A stretch of 64,000 nt of DNA, from contig JAENZQ010000007.1 of NCBI GenBank assembly GCA_016841185.1, positions 62,001 through 126,000 of the forward strand, read 5' to 3'. The stretch's first letter is position 1, and every line of letters starts with the position of its first letter. The notes under the pieces are model-generated. The model did not search any database, was not told where the DNA came from, and was given only the letters and a program-made list of their open reading frames with translations. Shown one piece after another: positions 43,933 to 52,625 of this stretch. Made by a program: the position numbers and the translations under genes. Source of the stretch: Anaerovorax odorimutans (GTDB lineage: Bacteria; Bacillota; Clostridia; Peptostreptococcales; JAAYPU01).

Positions 43933-43989
43933 TTGACTTCTAACTTATGATTGATATATAATTATATCACTACTCATCAAATGATTAGT
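43933..43989 (+). promoter_or_regulatory. Promoter and operator of the AOR gene
   Basis: -35 TTGACT (43933-43938), 18-base spacer, -10 TATAAT (43957-43962), start near 43969. ACTCATCAAATGATTAGT (43972-43989) shares the left half-site and centre position of the divergent operator at 43817, differing in one right-arm base and the two central bases. Confidence 0.78.
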
Positions 43990-44016
43990 AATATAAATTA
44001 AAGGGGGAAATGAGCA

Positions 44017-45840
44017 TTGTCCGGTAAACTACTATCTATTGATTTATCTGAGGAAACCATATCTGAAATAACCATTTCAAAAGAAATCTATAAAAAGTTC
44101 ATCGGCGGCAAAGGATTAGGCGCTTATTTTTTGTTTCATCTCTTAAAGAAAGGGACTGATGCCTTGGCACCTGAGAATCCTTTGATTTTTATAACCGGTC
44201 CGCTGACCGGTTCTATGTTCCCCACTTCAGGAAGAATGGTCATTGTAAGCAAATCGCCTCTGACGGGAACATTTACCGATTCTCATGTAGGCGGTCATCT
44301 GGGAAATGAAATCAAAAAAACAGGCTATGACGGGCTGGTTATTCAAGGCAAAAGCAATTCCCGAAAGTATTTATGGATCGAAGATGATAAAGTTGAATTC
44401 AGAAATTGCGATCATGCTTGGGGAAAAAATGTATCGGATTCAATAGAGTTGATCCGGCAGGAAACAAATCCTAAATCAAGGGTTGCCTGTATAGGTCCTG
44501 CCGGAGAAAACCTTTCCCTGATATCTACCATCATGATCGATAAAGACAGCGATAAAACCAGAGCAGGCATTGCCGGAAGAACCGGCTTAGGTGCAGTAAT
44601 GGGTTCTAAAAATTTGAAAGCCATCGCTTTCAAAGGAAATCAGAAACTGATTTATGAAAATGAAAATCAAATGAAAGAAAGCCGTAAAAATACGGTTAAT
44701 GTCATAAAATCAACTGATTTTATGAAAGTCAGAAATAAGTATGGAAGTGCAAACTTAGTAGGCCCTATGAATGAGCTGGGCTTTTTACCAACCAGAAATT
44801 TTCAGGAATCCTTCATCCATAATGGAAAAGAATTGTATTGTGAAAACATGAACAAATATAAAACCAGAAATTCAACCTGCTTCAACTGCCCCATTGCTTG
44901 CGGTCAGATCATTAAGACAAGGAAAAAAGAAGAAGTTAAAATGGAATATGAAAGCATCGCTCTTTTGGGCAGCAATAATGGTATCACCGGATTTATGGAT
45001 GTAGCAGAAGCCTGCATGATCTGTAACGAATTAGGAATCGATACCATGTCTGCAGGTGTTGTTATCGGATTTGCCATGGAATGCAAAGAAAAAGGCCTGA
45101 TTGACAAAGGACCTGATTTCGGGGATTCCGAGGGTCAATTGCAATTGCTTAAAAACTTAGCATTTCGCAAGGATTTAGGGGAAATCTTTTGTGATGGTGT
45201 CAAACGGGCATCCGAAAAAATAGGAAAAGGCAGTCACAGGTTTGCCATTCATGTAAAGGGGTTGGAAATGGCCGGTTATGAACCCAGAACTTCATGGGGC
45301 ATGGCCCTATCTTATGCAACTGCCGACAGGGGTGCATGTCACCAAAGGTGCTGGACTGTAAATACTGAAAGATCAGGCGGATTGAAGATGTTTTCTTTCG
45401 ACGATAAGCCCTCCTTTGTCATCGAAGTTCAAAACGAAAGAGCGGCGGCTTATTCCATGCTTGTATGTGATTTTCTGCCATTCGAACAAAAAAGCATGTT
45501 GTCTGCATGGGAAGCCGTCATAGGTATCTCCCTCTCTTCTGAAGAATATATCACAGCAGGTGAAAGAATCTGGAACCTGATAAAACTTTTCAATATCAGG
45601 GAAGGTCTAAAAAGATCGGATGACACTCTTCCTCCCCGAATGTTTGAAGAAAAGATAAAACTTCCTCCAGGTGTCTATGATCGGGAGTCCATTGTAATTT
45701 CAAGAGAAGAATTCGAGGATGCATTAGACAGATATTATGAGGAAAGAGGCTGGGATCGTAAAGGAATACCTACCCACAGCAAACTTAAAGAATTGGAACT
45801 GGAAAAATATATAAAGGGTGAAATATATGAAAGCATTTGA
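44017..45840 (+). CDS. Aldehyde:ferredoxin oxidoreductase (tungstopterin family)
   Basis: A 607-residue enzyme of the AOR family, which oxidises aldehydes to acids and reduces ferredoxin. FIGGKGLGAYFLF and GPLTGSMFPTSGRMVIVSKSPLTG are N-terminal cofactor-domain signatures; CFNCPIAC supplies cluster cysteines at residues 288, 291 and 295, and Cys484 is the probable fourth. NELGIDTMSAG and GACHQRCW follow. TTG 44017 is the start (GGGGG nine bases upstream). A MoaD-like gene overlaps its end. Shared operators tie it to the divergent dehydrogenase operon; a semialdehyde from that pathway is the inferred substrate. Confidence 0.93.
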   Translation: MSGKLLSIDLSEETISEITISKEIYKKFIGGKGLGAYFLFHLLKKGTDALAPENPLIFITGPLTGSMFPTSGRMVIVSKSPLTGTFTDSHVGGHLGNEIKKTGYDGLVIQGKSNSRKYLWIEDDKVEFRNCDHAWGKNVSDSIELIRQETNPKSRVACIGPAGENLSLISTIMIDKDSDKTRAGIAGRTGLGAVMGSKNLKAIAFKGNQKLIYENENQMKESRKNTVNVIKSTDFMKVRNKYGSANLVGPMNELGFLPTRNFQESFIHNGKELYCENMNKYKTRNSTCFNCPIACGQIIKTRKKEEVKMEYESIALLGSNNGITGFMDVAEACMICNELGIDTMSAGVVIGFAMECKEKGLIDKGPDFGDSEGQLQLLKNLAFRKDLGEIFCDGVKRASEKIGKGSHRFAIHVKGLEMAGYEPRTSWGMALSYATADRGACHQRCWTVNTERSGGLKMFSFDDKPSFVIEVQNERAAAYSMLVCDFLPFEQKSMLSAWEAVIGISLSSEEYITAGERIWNLIKLFNIREGLKRSDDTLPPRMFEEKIKLPPGVYDRESIVISREEFEDALDRYYEERGWDRKGIPTHSKLKELELEKYIKGEIYESI

Positions 45841-46042
45841 AACAAAAGTGAATACAGATAAAATGATCAGTCTTGAAAAGTTTATTGAAGACATAAACAG
45901 AATTGAAGGAACCCCCCTAATATCAGGCTCTTCTATAATGGTCAAATTAAACGGTCAATTGGTTAAAAAAAAGGATTTTCCAAATATCATTGTTCAAAAA
46001 GGGGACAACATCAGCATTTATCCTTTGATAGGAGGAGGCTGA
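45827..46042 (+). CDS. MoaD/ThiS-family sulfur carrier
   Basis: A 71-residue ubiquitin-fold protein ending in the diglycine tail PLIGGG that is thiocarboxylated in this family. ATG 45827 is preceded by AAAGGGTG; the frame overlaps the AOR end by 14 bases, so it is co-translated. MoaD-like genes commonly follow AOR genes and are thought to supply dithiolene sulfur for the tungsten/molybdenum pterin. No other pterin-cofactor genes are in the window. Confidence 0.88.
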   Translation: MKAFETKVNTDKMISLEKFIEDINRIEGTPLISGSSIMVKLNGQLVKKKDFPNIIVQKGDNISIYPLIGGG

Positions 46043-46046
46043 GCAG

Positions 46047-46688
46047 TCATCTGTCGTTACTTTTAATTATGAGCAAATCACCTTCTGTTTTATGAATACA
46101 GCCTTCTCTTCCGATAAGTTCATTGCTGATGCCAATGGATTCTTCCCGGGGTACGGTTGCATTCTCCAACGGGTACAGGAACCCTTTCAGAGTAACTCCT
46201 TTGGTAACCGGGCTTAGGGATATAAGAGAAACAACCTGTCCTGGTTCACCCTGAATAACATTTACATCCTCCGACAGAAAAATCTCATTATTTTCATCTA
46301 TCAAAACACCTTTACAATGATTGTTCCGGATATAAAAAAGTAATTGGATGTTTGATAGAGTATGGTCTGCCCTTGTTCCTCTGCAGCCAAATAATCCGAT
46401 TTTTTTTGCTTGCTTTTTAATGGCACTCTCAACGGCCAAATGTGTGTCCGTATAATCTTTTTTTTTGGAAAAGCTCTTAGTTTCAACTCCTTGATTTTTG
46501 TAATAATCTACTATCTTGTCAGGAAGGGAATCGAAATCTCCAATAATTAAGTCAGGAATTATTTTCATCTCAAAAGCGTGTCTTGCACCGCCATCGGCAC
46601 ATACAATATAATCGTAACCTTTTTCAATAATAGATTTGATTTTAATATAGTTTTCTATGGTTCCATTGGATATAATCGCCGCATTCAT
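46047..46688 (-). CDS. thiN: Thiamine pyrophosphokinase
   Basis: A ~213-residue enzyme that makes thiamine diphosphate from thiamine and ATP. YIVCADGGARHAFEM, IIGDFDSLPD, KKDYTDTHLAVESAI and GCRGTRADHTLSNI are the family motifs in order. Start ambiguous: ATG 46688 or GTG 46697 (GAGGAG only three bases before the GTG). It ends 4 bases from the MoaD-like gene, converging with the island, and marks the return to conserved core gene order (thiN-rpe-rsgA-prkC). Confidence 0.93.
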   Translation of the reverse strand: MNAAIISNGTIENYIKIKSIIEKGYDYIVCADGGARHAFEMKIIPDLIIGDFDSLPDKIVDYYKNQGVETKSFSKKKDYTDTHLAVESAIKKQAKKIGLFGCRGTRADHTLSNIQLLFYIRNNHCKGVLIDENNEIFLSEDVNVIQGEPGQVVSLISLSPVTKGVTLKGFLYPLENATVPREESIGISNELIGREGCIHKTEGDLLIIKSNDR

Positions 46689-46720
46689 CGCATTCACACA
46701 CTCCTCAAGATGTTTAAAGC

Positions 46721-46748
46721 CAGATAACAGATAACGAATAATAAATAA
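46721..46748. repeat. Heptanucleotide array upstream of thiN
   Basis: In-phase CAGATAA, CAGATAA, CGAATAA, TAAATAA. A flanking AAGATGTTTAA (46709 region) has an inverted partner near 46811. Confidence 0.7.
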
Positions 46749-46842
46749 AAGTTATTGTCAGAAATTATTGCTTTGCAATCTTTTCTACCTTTATCTTCAA
46801 TTATAAATCTTAAACATCTTCAAATGGAGATTTTGAGAAAAC

Positions 46843-46881
46843 AAAATCCTCCTTAACTGTTATCTCTTATTATCTTTTATC
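46843..46881. repeat. Heptanucleotide array overlapping the rpe 3' end
   Basis: AAAATCCTCCTTAA (46843-46856) leads into TAACTGT, TATCTCT, TATTATC, TTTTATC (46854-46881). The word CCTTAACTGTTATC (46851-46864) is the exact complement of 7872-7885. The rpe stop and last codons lie inside the array. Confidence 0.75.
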
Positions 46882-47546
46882 TGCCTTAAGGGTTTCTTCA
46901 TTGCCTCCAAAAACCTTATTGTATTGCCGTATACATCCTCTGATCCAAACAATGCTGAACCGGCAACAATCACATTGGCGCCTGCCTCAATTACTTCTCT
47001 TACATTATCCAGTTTTATTCCGCCATCCACCTCAATATCGATATTTAATCCTCTCGCATCTATTTCATTTTTAACATCTGATATTTTCCCAAGCATATCT
47101 TTAATAAAGCTCTGTCCTCCGAAACCAGGATTTACGGACATGATTAATACCACATCAATATCGTTCCAAACATAATCCAAAGTATGAATCGGGGTGGCAG
47201 GATTCAACGAAATGCCGGCTTTATGTCCCAGCATCTTGATTGCCTGAATGGTCCGATTTAAATGCAAACATGCTTCTGAATGAACGGTTATAATTTTAGT
47301 GTTATCTGTGGAAAACTTCTCAATATACTGATCCGGATTCTCTATCATTAAGTGTACGTCCAAAGGGATCGTCAGTTTGTTTCTAAGACTTTCCAATATT
47401 AAAGGGCCTATGGAAATATTAGGCACAAAATGCCCATCCATAACATCGATATGTAACAAGTGGGCTCCGGCCCTCTCAACCTCTCGGATTTCCTCTAAAA
47501 GGTTCGAAAAATCTGCTGATAATATAGATGGTGATAACTGTATCAT
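46860..47546 (-). CDS. rpe: Ribulose-phosphate 3-epimerase
   Basis: A 228-residue TIM-barrel enzyme of the pentose phosphate pathway. SPSILSADFSNL, HIDVMDGHFVPNISIG, MSVNPGFGGQSFI and EVDGGIKLDNV carry the metal and catalytic residues. ATG 47546 follows GGAG. The last eight or so residues (RQIKDNKR) are encoded by heptanucleotide-repeat DNA and extend beyond the usual fold end, so the C-terminus probably shifted into the repeat. Confidence 0.96.
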   Translation of the reverse strand: MIQLSPSILSADFSNLLEEIREVERAGAHLLHIDVMDGHFVPNISIGPLILESLRNKLTIPLDVHLMIENPDQYIEKFSTDNTKIITVHSEACLHLNRTIQAIKMLGHKAGISLNPATPIHTLDYVWNDIDVVLIMSVNPGFGGQSFIKDMLGKISDVKNEIDARGLNIDIEVDGGIKLDNVREVIEAGANVIVAGSALFGSEDVYGNTIRFLEAMKKPLRQIKDNKR

Positions 47547-47547
47547 A

Positions 47548-48423
47548 TTAATATCTCCTCTGCTCCTGTATTTCTTTCAATAACAGTAAATAGGAATCGT
47601 ATCGGGATGACGCTATCCCATTGGCTTGAACTTGATTTTTTATGCCGCAGTGGGGTTCGTTTAAATGTCTGCACCCGCTGTATCGGCAATCTCCTATATA
47701 AGGTTCAAACTCCGGAAACATGTAGGTAAGTTCTTCTTCATCAATATCACCTACTTCCAATGAGGAAAATCCGGGAGTATCCAGTACACTGCCTCCAAAG
47801 TCCAATTCCAACAACTCTACATGTCGGGTTGTATGTTTTCCCCTTTCTGCTTTCTGACTGATATTTCCTGTCCGAAGCCTCAGGCCTGGTTGAAGTACAT
47901 TGAGCAGAGAGGATTTTCCCACTCCTGATGGCCCGGCAAAAACACTGATATGATCTTTCAGCTGTATCTTTAACTCATGTATTCCTTCTCCGGTTTTTGT
48001 GCTGGTGCAGATTACATCATACCCGGCACGTTCATAAATGGAAACCATTCTAAACCTGTTTTCTGCATCTGTAAGATCGGATTTATTAAAACAGATACAG
48101 GCCTTTATATCTTTTTTTTCGATCGTAACCAGAAATCTGTCCAGTAAATTTAAATTCGGGTCCGGTCTGGCAAATGCAAAAACAATTATTGCCAGATTAA
48201 TATTAGCGGCAGGAGGCCTGATGAGACAATTGTCTCTTTCTGAGATTTCTACGATTACTCCGGTATCATCATCTTTTACATCGATTATTACTCGATCCCC
48301 TACAACAGGAATTATCCCGTCTTTTCTGAATATTCCTCTTGCTTTGCACTCATAAATATGCCCATTTTTGGTCTTAACGTAATAAAAGCTGCTGATTCCT
48401 TTTATGATGATACCGTTAATCAT
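47548..48423 (-). CDS. rsgA: Ribosome small subunit-dependent GTPase A
   Basis: A ~291-residue circularly permuted GTPase for 30S maturation. OB domain first, then NKSD (G4) near residue 118, GPSGVGKSSLLN (G1) near 164, DTPGFSSLE (G3) near 215 and a zinc motif CRYSGCRHLNEPHC. ATG 48423 overlaps the prkC stop by 8 bases; the longer frame to 48462 lies wholly inside prkC. It follows prkC as in Bacillus. Confidence 0.96.
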   Translation of the reverse strand: MINGIIIKGISSFYYVKTKNGHIYECKARGIFRKDGIIPVVGDRVIIDVKDDDTGVIVEISERDNCLIRPPAANINLAIIVFAFARPDPNLNLLDRFLVTIEKKDIKACICFNKSDLTDAENRFRMVSIYERAGYDVICTSTKTGEGIHELKIQLKDHISVFAGPSGVGKSSLLNVLQPGLRLRTGNISQKAERGKHTTRHVELLELDFGGSVLDTPGFSSLEVGDIDEEELTYMFPEFEPYIGDCRYSGCRHLNEPHCGIKNQVQANGIASSRYDSYLLLLKEIQEQRRY

Positions 48424-50389
48424 AAAATTGCCCCGTTTCAAAGTCCAGATTCTTTTCAGCAATCATGGCATCGTCAAAATAAATCGCGATTCGGGCTTTT
48501 CCTGTTCCTTCGATTATGATATCCTCTTTACCACTGTTTTCTTTATTGTGAACTTCATTATAAATCATTTCAATATTTCCTTCCTGGATCTTAAAAATTT
48601 TGATGGTAAAAATATCATTTAAAGCCTGATCATAAAATAATCTCAGAGGCACTTCATAAACAGTCTCTTCCGTATCAGCCGTTGCAGAAGTATCTTCCGA
48701 TTCTTCATCCTCTCCTTTACTCACAATAAGGCTTATAGCTGTATTCTCCTCTATTTCTTTTCCTGCCTCTATGCTTTGATATATGACATGGCCTTGCCCA
48801 AATTCTTCACTGACTTCATATTCAATGGTACCAATCTTAAGGCCTGCAGCTTCTATATTGGATTTCGCTTCATCTTCAGGTTTTCCCACCACATCGATCA
48901 TCAATATGGTTTTTATTTTTATCCCGTCACTTACCACAAGGTCCACATCTGTATTCTCCGGAACTTCTTCATTGGGGTCAGGATCCTGGCGAATAACAAT
49001 TCCTACAGGTAATTCGCTGGCTTCTCTTGCAATAATACCTTCACTGAGATTATTTTTTTCCAGCAAAAATAAGGCATCTTCTAATTTTTTGTTGACAAGA
49101 GTAGGCATTCTGATCATTCTTTTCCCCTTGCTGACAATCAGCCTTACTACAGCCCCTTCTTTAACAACAGCCTGAGGCTCCGGATCCTGCGAAATAACCT
49201 GACCTTTTTCTACTTCCGTGCTATAGGCTTCATTTATTTCCGGAACCAGCCCTTTTTGATCCAATAAAGAGATTGCTTCCGAATAATCAAAATAAATAGT
49301 ATCCGGAACATTTATTTCTTTTATGAAAAATAGCTCTTTTAAAAACATTACAGCATTACTGAAAACAAAAGCAAGGAATATTGCTGAAACAATTGCACTT
49401 ATCCTAATCAGAAAACTTTTCTGTAAAAATGCATTTCCCTTTGTTTTAGTTTTTTTATGCTTCCGTTTACCCATATCCTTTGCTGATTTTTCTCCGGATT
49501 CAGCTATAACCGGCATTACCCGTGTTGCTTTACTATCTTCAGAATCTTTATATGCCACTTGATAGCCGGCAGTAAAAACTCTTTCCAAGTCGTTAAGTAA
49601 TTCCACGGCAGAGTGATATCTTTTTATTTGAATCTTTTGAGTTGCTTTCATAATAACTGATTCAAGGGGCTTTGGTATCCCCGGGTTGATTTCCGACGGG
49701 GGCTTCATTTCTTCACTGATATGTTTCATTGCTACTGAAACAGCACTGTCTCCGTCAAAAGGTACTTTTCCGGTAATCATTTCGTAAATAACGATACCTA
49801 AAGAATAAATGTCTGATTTTTCATCAATATAGCCTCCTCTGGCCTGCTCGGGAGAAAAATAATGTACAGATCCCATAACGCTTTCTCCGCTGACAATGGT
49901 AGAAGAGGTTACGGCTTTGGCAATACCGAAATCGGTTACTTTTACCCGGCCTTCTTTAGTAATTAATATATTATGGGGCTTAATATCTCTGTGAATAATG
50001 TGATTTTTATGAGCGTGATTCAGCGCCGATGCAATCTGCTTTGAAATATGAACAGTTTTATCTGTAGATAACATTTTTTCTTCTTCAATAAGTTCATTTA
50101 ATGTTTTTCCTTCAATATATTCCATCACAATATAATGGATATTTCTTCCCTCAATACCTACATCATATACATTTACGATATTGGGGTGTGATAAACTGGC
50201 CGCCGACTGAGACTCTCTTCTGAAACTTTCAATCAATTTTTCATCCCTTGTGAATTCCGGTTTCAGAATTTTAACCGCAACATTTCTTTTTAACAGTCTG
50301 CATCGGGCTTTAAAAACAACAGCCATTCCGCCTTCGCCGATTTTTTCTATAATTTCATATCTTCCACTTAATATTTTGCCTATTATCAT
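48416..50389 (-). CDS. prkC: Serine/threonine protein kinase with PASTA repeats
   Basis: A 657-residue membrane kinase sensing cell-wall material. Kinase domain residues ~9-270: GEGGMAVVF, VAVKIL, HRDIKPHNIL, DFGIAK. One transmembrane helix lies near 330-355. Three PASTA repeats follow (about 365-435, 436-505, 506-575), each ending IVSKG, VVSDG or IVSKG, then a C-terminal beta domain. It overlaps prpC by 4 bases. In spore formers PrkC links muropeptides to germination and growth control. Confidence 0.96.
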   Translation of the reverse strand: MIIGKILSGRYEIIEKIGEGGMAVVFKARCRLLKRNVAVKILKPEFTRDEKLIESFRRESQSAASLSHPNIVNVYDVGIEGRNIHYIVMEYIEGKTLNELIEEEKMLSTDKTVHISKQIASALNHAHKNHIIHRDIKPHNILITKEGRVKVTDFGIAKAVTSSTIVSGESVMGSVHYFSPEQARGGYIDEKSDIYSLGIVIYEMITGKVPFDGDSAVSVAMKHISEEMKPPSEINPGIPKPLESVIMKATQKIQIKRYHSAVELLNDLERVFTAGYQVAYKDSEDSKATRVMPVIAESGEKSAKDMGKRKHKKTKTKGNAFLQKSFLIRISAIVSAIFLAFVFSNAVMFLKELFFIKEINVPDTIYFDYSEAISLLDQKGLVPEINEAYSTEVEKGQVISQDPEPQAVVKEGAVVRLIVSKGKRMIRMPTLVNKKLEDALFLLEKNNLSEGIIAREASELPVGIVIRQDPDPNEEVPENTDVDLVVSDGIKIKTILMIDVVGKPEDEAKSNIEAAGLKIGTIEYEVSEEFGQGHVIYQSIEAGKEIEENTAISLIVSKGEDEESEDTSATADTEETVYEVPLRLFYDQALNDIFTIKIFKIQEGNIEMIYNEVHNKENSGKEDIIIEGTGKARIAIYFDDAMIAEKNLDFETGQFYD

Positions 50390-51129
50390 TGTATATCATC
50401 GCCCCCGTTTTTTAAGGCAAGAATTGTGATATTATCTTTGCTTTGCCTGGAATTTACAAGCTTTACGATTATATCACAAGAAAGCTGAATATTTTCTTCA
50501 TCTGAAAATAAATCCACAAGTTCTTTTTCATCCACCTCTTCATACAATCCGTCAGTACATAAAATCATTATATCTTTATCCTCTAATACAATTTTATACA
50601 TATCTGCTTCTATTTCATCGATCATCCCTAATGCCTTTGTTATTACATTTCGTTGAGGATGATTCTCTGCTTCATTAAAAGATATTTTCCCGCTTCTGAA
50701 TAGCTCAGCAGGAATGGTATGATCTTCCGTAATCTGAGTAATCACCCTGTTACGAAGCAAATAAGCCCGGCTATCTCCCATATGGGCCAGAAATACTTTA
50801 TCAGGGAAAGTATACAGTATAATAATTGTCGTACCCATACCTTTGTACTCAATATCGCTACGGGCTATATCCAAAATAATGCGGTTTACTTTCTTAATAC
50901 ATGCAGATAAACAACTGTAAACCTTTTTATCATCGGTACTGTTTTCTAAAGGATTGTTCTTTAAAAAATCCGCAGCACTCTCTACTGCAGTTTTGCTTGC
51001 AACATCTCCTGCATTGCATCCGCCTACACCATCTGCAATGATAAAAAAACGACGGTTATCCGAAACATAATACGAATCCTCATTTTTTTCTCTCATCACG
51101 CCTTTGTCTGTTCTGACTCCTATTTGCAT
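50386..51129 (-). CDS. prpC: PP2C-family protein phosphatase (Stp1/PrpC)
   Basis: A ~247-residue Mn/Mg-dependent Ser/Thr phosphatase that opposes PrkC. GVRTDKGVMREKNEDSYY, FIIADGVGGCNAGDVAS, AHMGDSRAYLLR, ITEDHT and LCTDGLYEEV are the metal-binding motifs. ATG 51129 is chosen because GGAGG lies six bases upstream; the longer frame overlaps rsmB. In Bacillus rlmN precedes it, but here rsmB does. Confidence 0.95.
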   Translation of the reverse strand: MQIGVRTDKGVMREKNEDSYYVSDNRRFFIIADGVGGCNAGDVASKTAVESAADFLKNNPLENSTDDKKVYSCLSACIKKVNRIILDIARSDIEYKGMGTTIIILYTFPDKVFLAHMGDSRAYLLRNRVITQITEDHTIPAELFRSGKISFNEAENHPQRNVITKALGMIDEIEADMYKIVLEDKDIMILCTDGLYEEVDEKELVDLFSDEENIQLSCDIIVKLVNSRQSKDNITILALKNGGDDIQ

Positions 51130-51188
51130 ATTCATCCTCCAGAAATTAAATACCATAATATGATTATATAAAAGTATATACGATATTG

Positions 51189-52514
51189 TCATTCCTTTTT
51201 TAGCATTTTACATATAAAAAATCCATCTGTGTCATGAATATTAGGAAATAACTGAATCCAATCGTCTTTCATCTCCAGCCTTCCAAATTCTTCTTTATCC
51301 GGTTTAATAACTTTGAAATTCGCATTTTCCTTCAGAAATTTTTTTATTACTTCTACATTCTCACGATCGGAAATGGTACAGGTACTGTAAACCAATGTTC
51401 CGCCTTTCCTGACATAATCCCCGGCATTTCTGAGTATACGATACTGTATATCTGCAAAATCTTTTAATTCCTCTTTTTTTCTATTATACTTAATCTCCGG
51501 TCTTCTTCTTATCACACCTAACCCGGAACATGGAACATCCGCCAATACCTTATGAAACTTGTCCTTTAGGTTTATATCAAAAACAAGTGCATCGTGAAGC
51601 TGAGCTTCTATGATATGAATACCATGACTTTCGGCTCTGGTATCAAGTAACCTTATTTTATGAGCATGTACATCACGAGCAATGATCCGCCCCTTATCTG
51701 CCATAAGTTCTCCTGCAAATATCGTCTTTCCTCCCGGTGCGGCACATAGATCCAGCATATGGTCTCCTGGCTTTGGATCCAGAGCTTTAACGGCCATCAT
51801 CGAACTCTCATCCTGAACTTGATAAAACCCTTGTTCGAATAACGCATTATCTATTATATTTTTACCTTTTATAATAAGTGCTTCCTTTGTAAACTTACCC
51901 GGTTTTATATCAAAACCCTGGCGAGAAAGCAATCCGGATAAAGCATCTGCATCTGTCTTAAGCGCATTTAACCGTATTGTAACTTCCGGCGTCTTATTTC
52001 CTGCTATCAGTAATGCTTCCGTAAAATCTTCGTTATAAACTTTCAGCCACTCTTCGATCATCCATGGTTCATATGAATACTTTATGGAAAAGAACCGAAT
52101 AACATCCTCTTCTCTCTCAGGAAAATGAATATTATCTTTGCTTCTCATATAGTTTCTCATAACTGCGTTTACAAAGCCCGCATGCCTTTTGGAATACTTT
52201 CTGGTTAATTGAACACTTTCATTAACAGCCGCATATGATGGAACTCCGGTTAAAAAAATAAGTTGATAAAGCCCAATCCTAAGAATCATAAGAACTTCAC
52301 TTTTCAACTTTTTTAACCCGGCAGTTACAAACAAAGATATAACATAGTCGAGAAAGATTTTGTTTTCTATAACTCCATATACGATCTCACGAACGAAGGC
52401 ACCTTCATTTATCTTATACTTTCTCGAGTACTTATTTATCAATAAATTTGAGTATGCTTTTTTTTCCTCTACTTCCAATAAAATCTCCAAAGCAGCCTGT
52501 CTGTCACTTTTCAT
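51189..52514 (-). CDS. rsmB: 16S rRNA (cytosine967-C5)-methyltransferase
   Basis: A 441-residue SAM-dependent methyltransferase. An N-terminal NusB-like RNA-binding domain (residues ~1-130, with GVPSYAAVNESVQLTRKYSKRHAGFVNAVMRN near 84) precedes the catalytic part: LDLCAAPGGKT near 245, DVPCSGLGVIRRRPEIK with the first catalytic Cys near 316 and YSTCTIS with the second near 372. Located between yugP and prpC. Confidence 0.96.
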   Translation of the reverse strand: MKSDRQAALEILLEVEEKKAYSNLLINKYSRKYKINEGAFVREIVYGVIENKIFLDYVISLFVTAGLKKLKSEVLMILRIGLYQLIFLTGVPSYAAVNESVQLTRKYSKRHAGFVNAVMRNYMRSKDNIHFPEREEDVIRFFSIKYSYEPWMIEEWLKVYNEDFTEALLIAGNKTPEVTIRLNALKTDADALSGLLSRQGFDIKPGKFTKEALIIKGKNIIDNALFEQGFYQVQDESSMMAVKALDPKPGDHMLDLCAAPGGKTIFAGELMADKGRIIARDVHAHKIRLLDTRAESHGIHIIEAQLHDALVFDINLKDKFHKVLADVPCSGLGVIRRRPEIKYNRKKEELKDFADIQYRILRNAGDYVRKGGTLVYSTCTISDRENVEVIKKFLKENANFKVIKPDKEEFGRLEMKDDWIQLFPNIHDTDGFFICKMLKKE

Positions 52515-52553
52515 GAATAAACCTTTCCAATAATAAGATTTATTATTTAAGAT

Positions 52554-52625
52554 AGAAATGTTGTTAAAAACAACATTTCTGACCTTAATTCTTTATTTTT
52601 CATTCTTAATTCCTAAATTTATTCA
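52554..52625. repeat. Perfect hairpin plus heptanucleotide array in the yugP-rsmB gap
   Basis: AGAAATGTTGTT (52554-52565) pairs with AACAACATTTCT (52569-52580); then in-phase CTTAATT, CTTTATT, TTTCATT, CTTAATT, CCTAAAT, TTATTCA (52584-52625). Same hairpin-then-heptads layout as at 7880-7958. Confidence 0.75.

Noticed and set aside
43990-44016. Molybdenum/tungsten cofactor riboswitch before the AOR gene
   Set aside because: The predicted leader is under 50 nt and lacks the structured GC-rich motif; control by the palindromic operator is sufficient.
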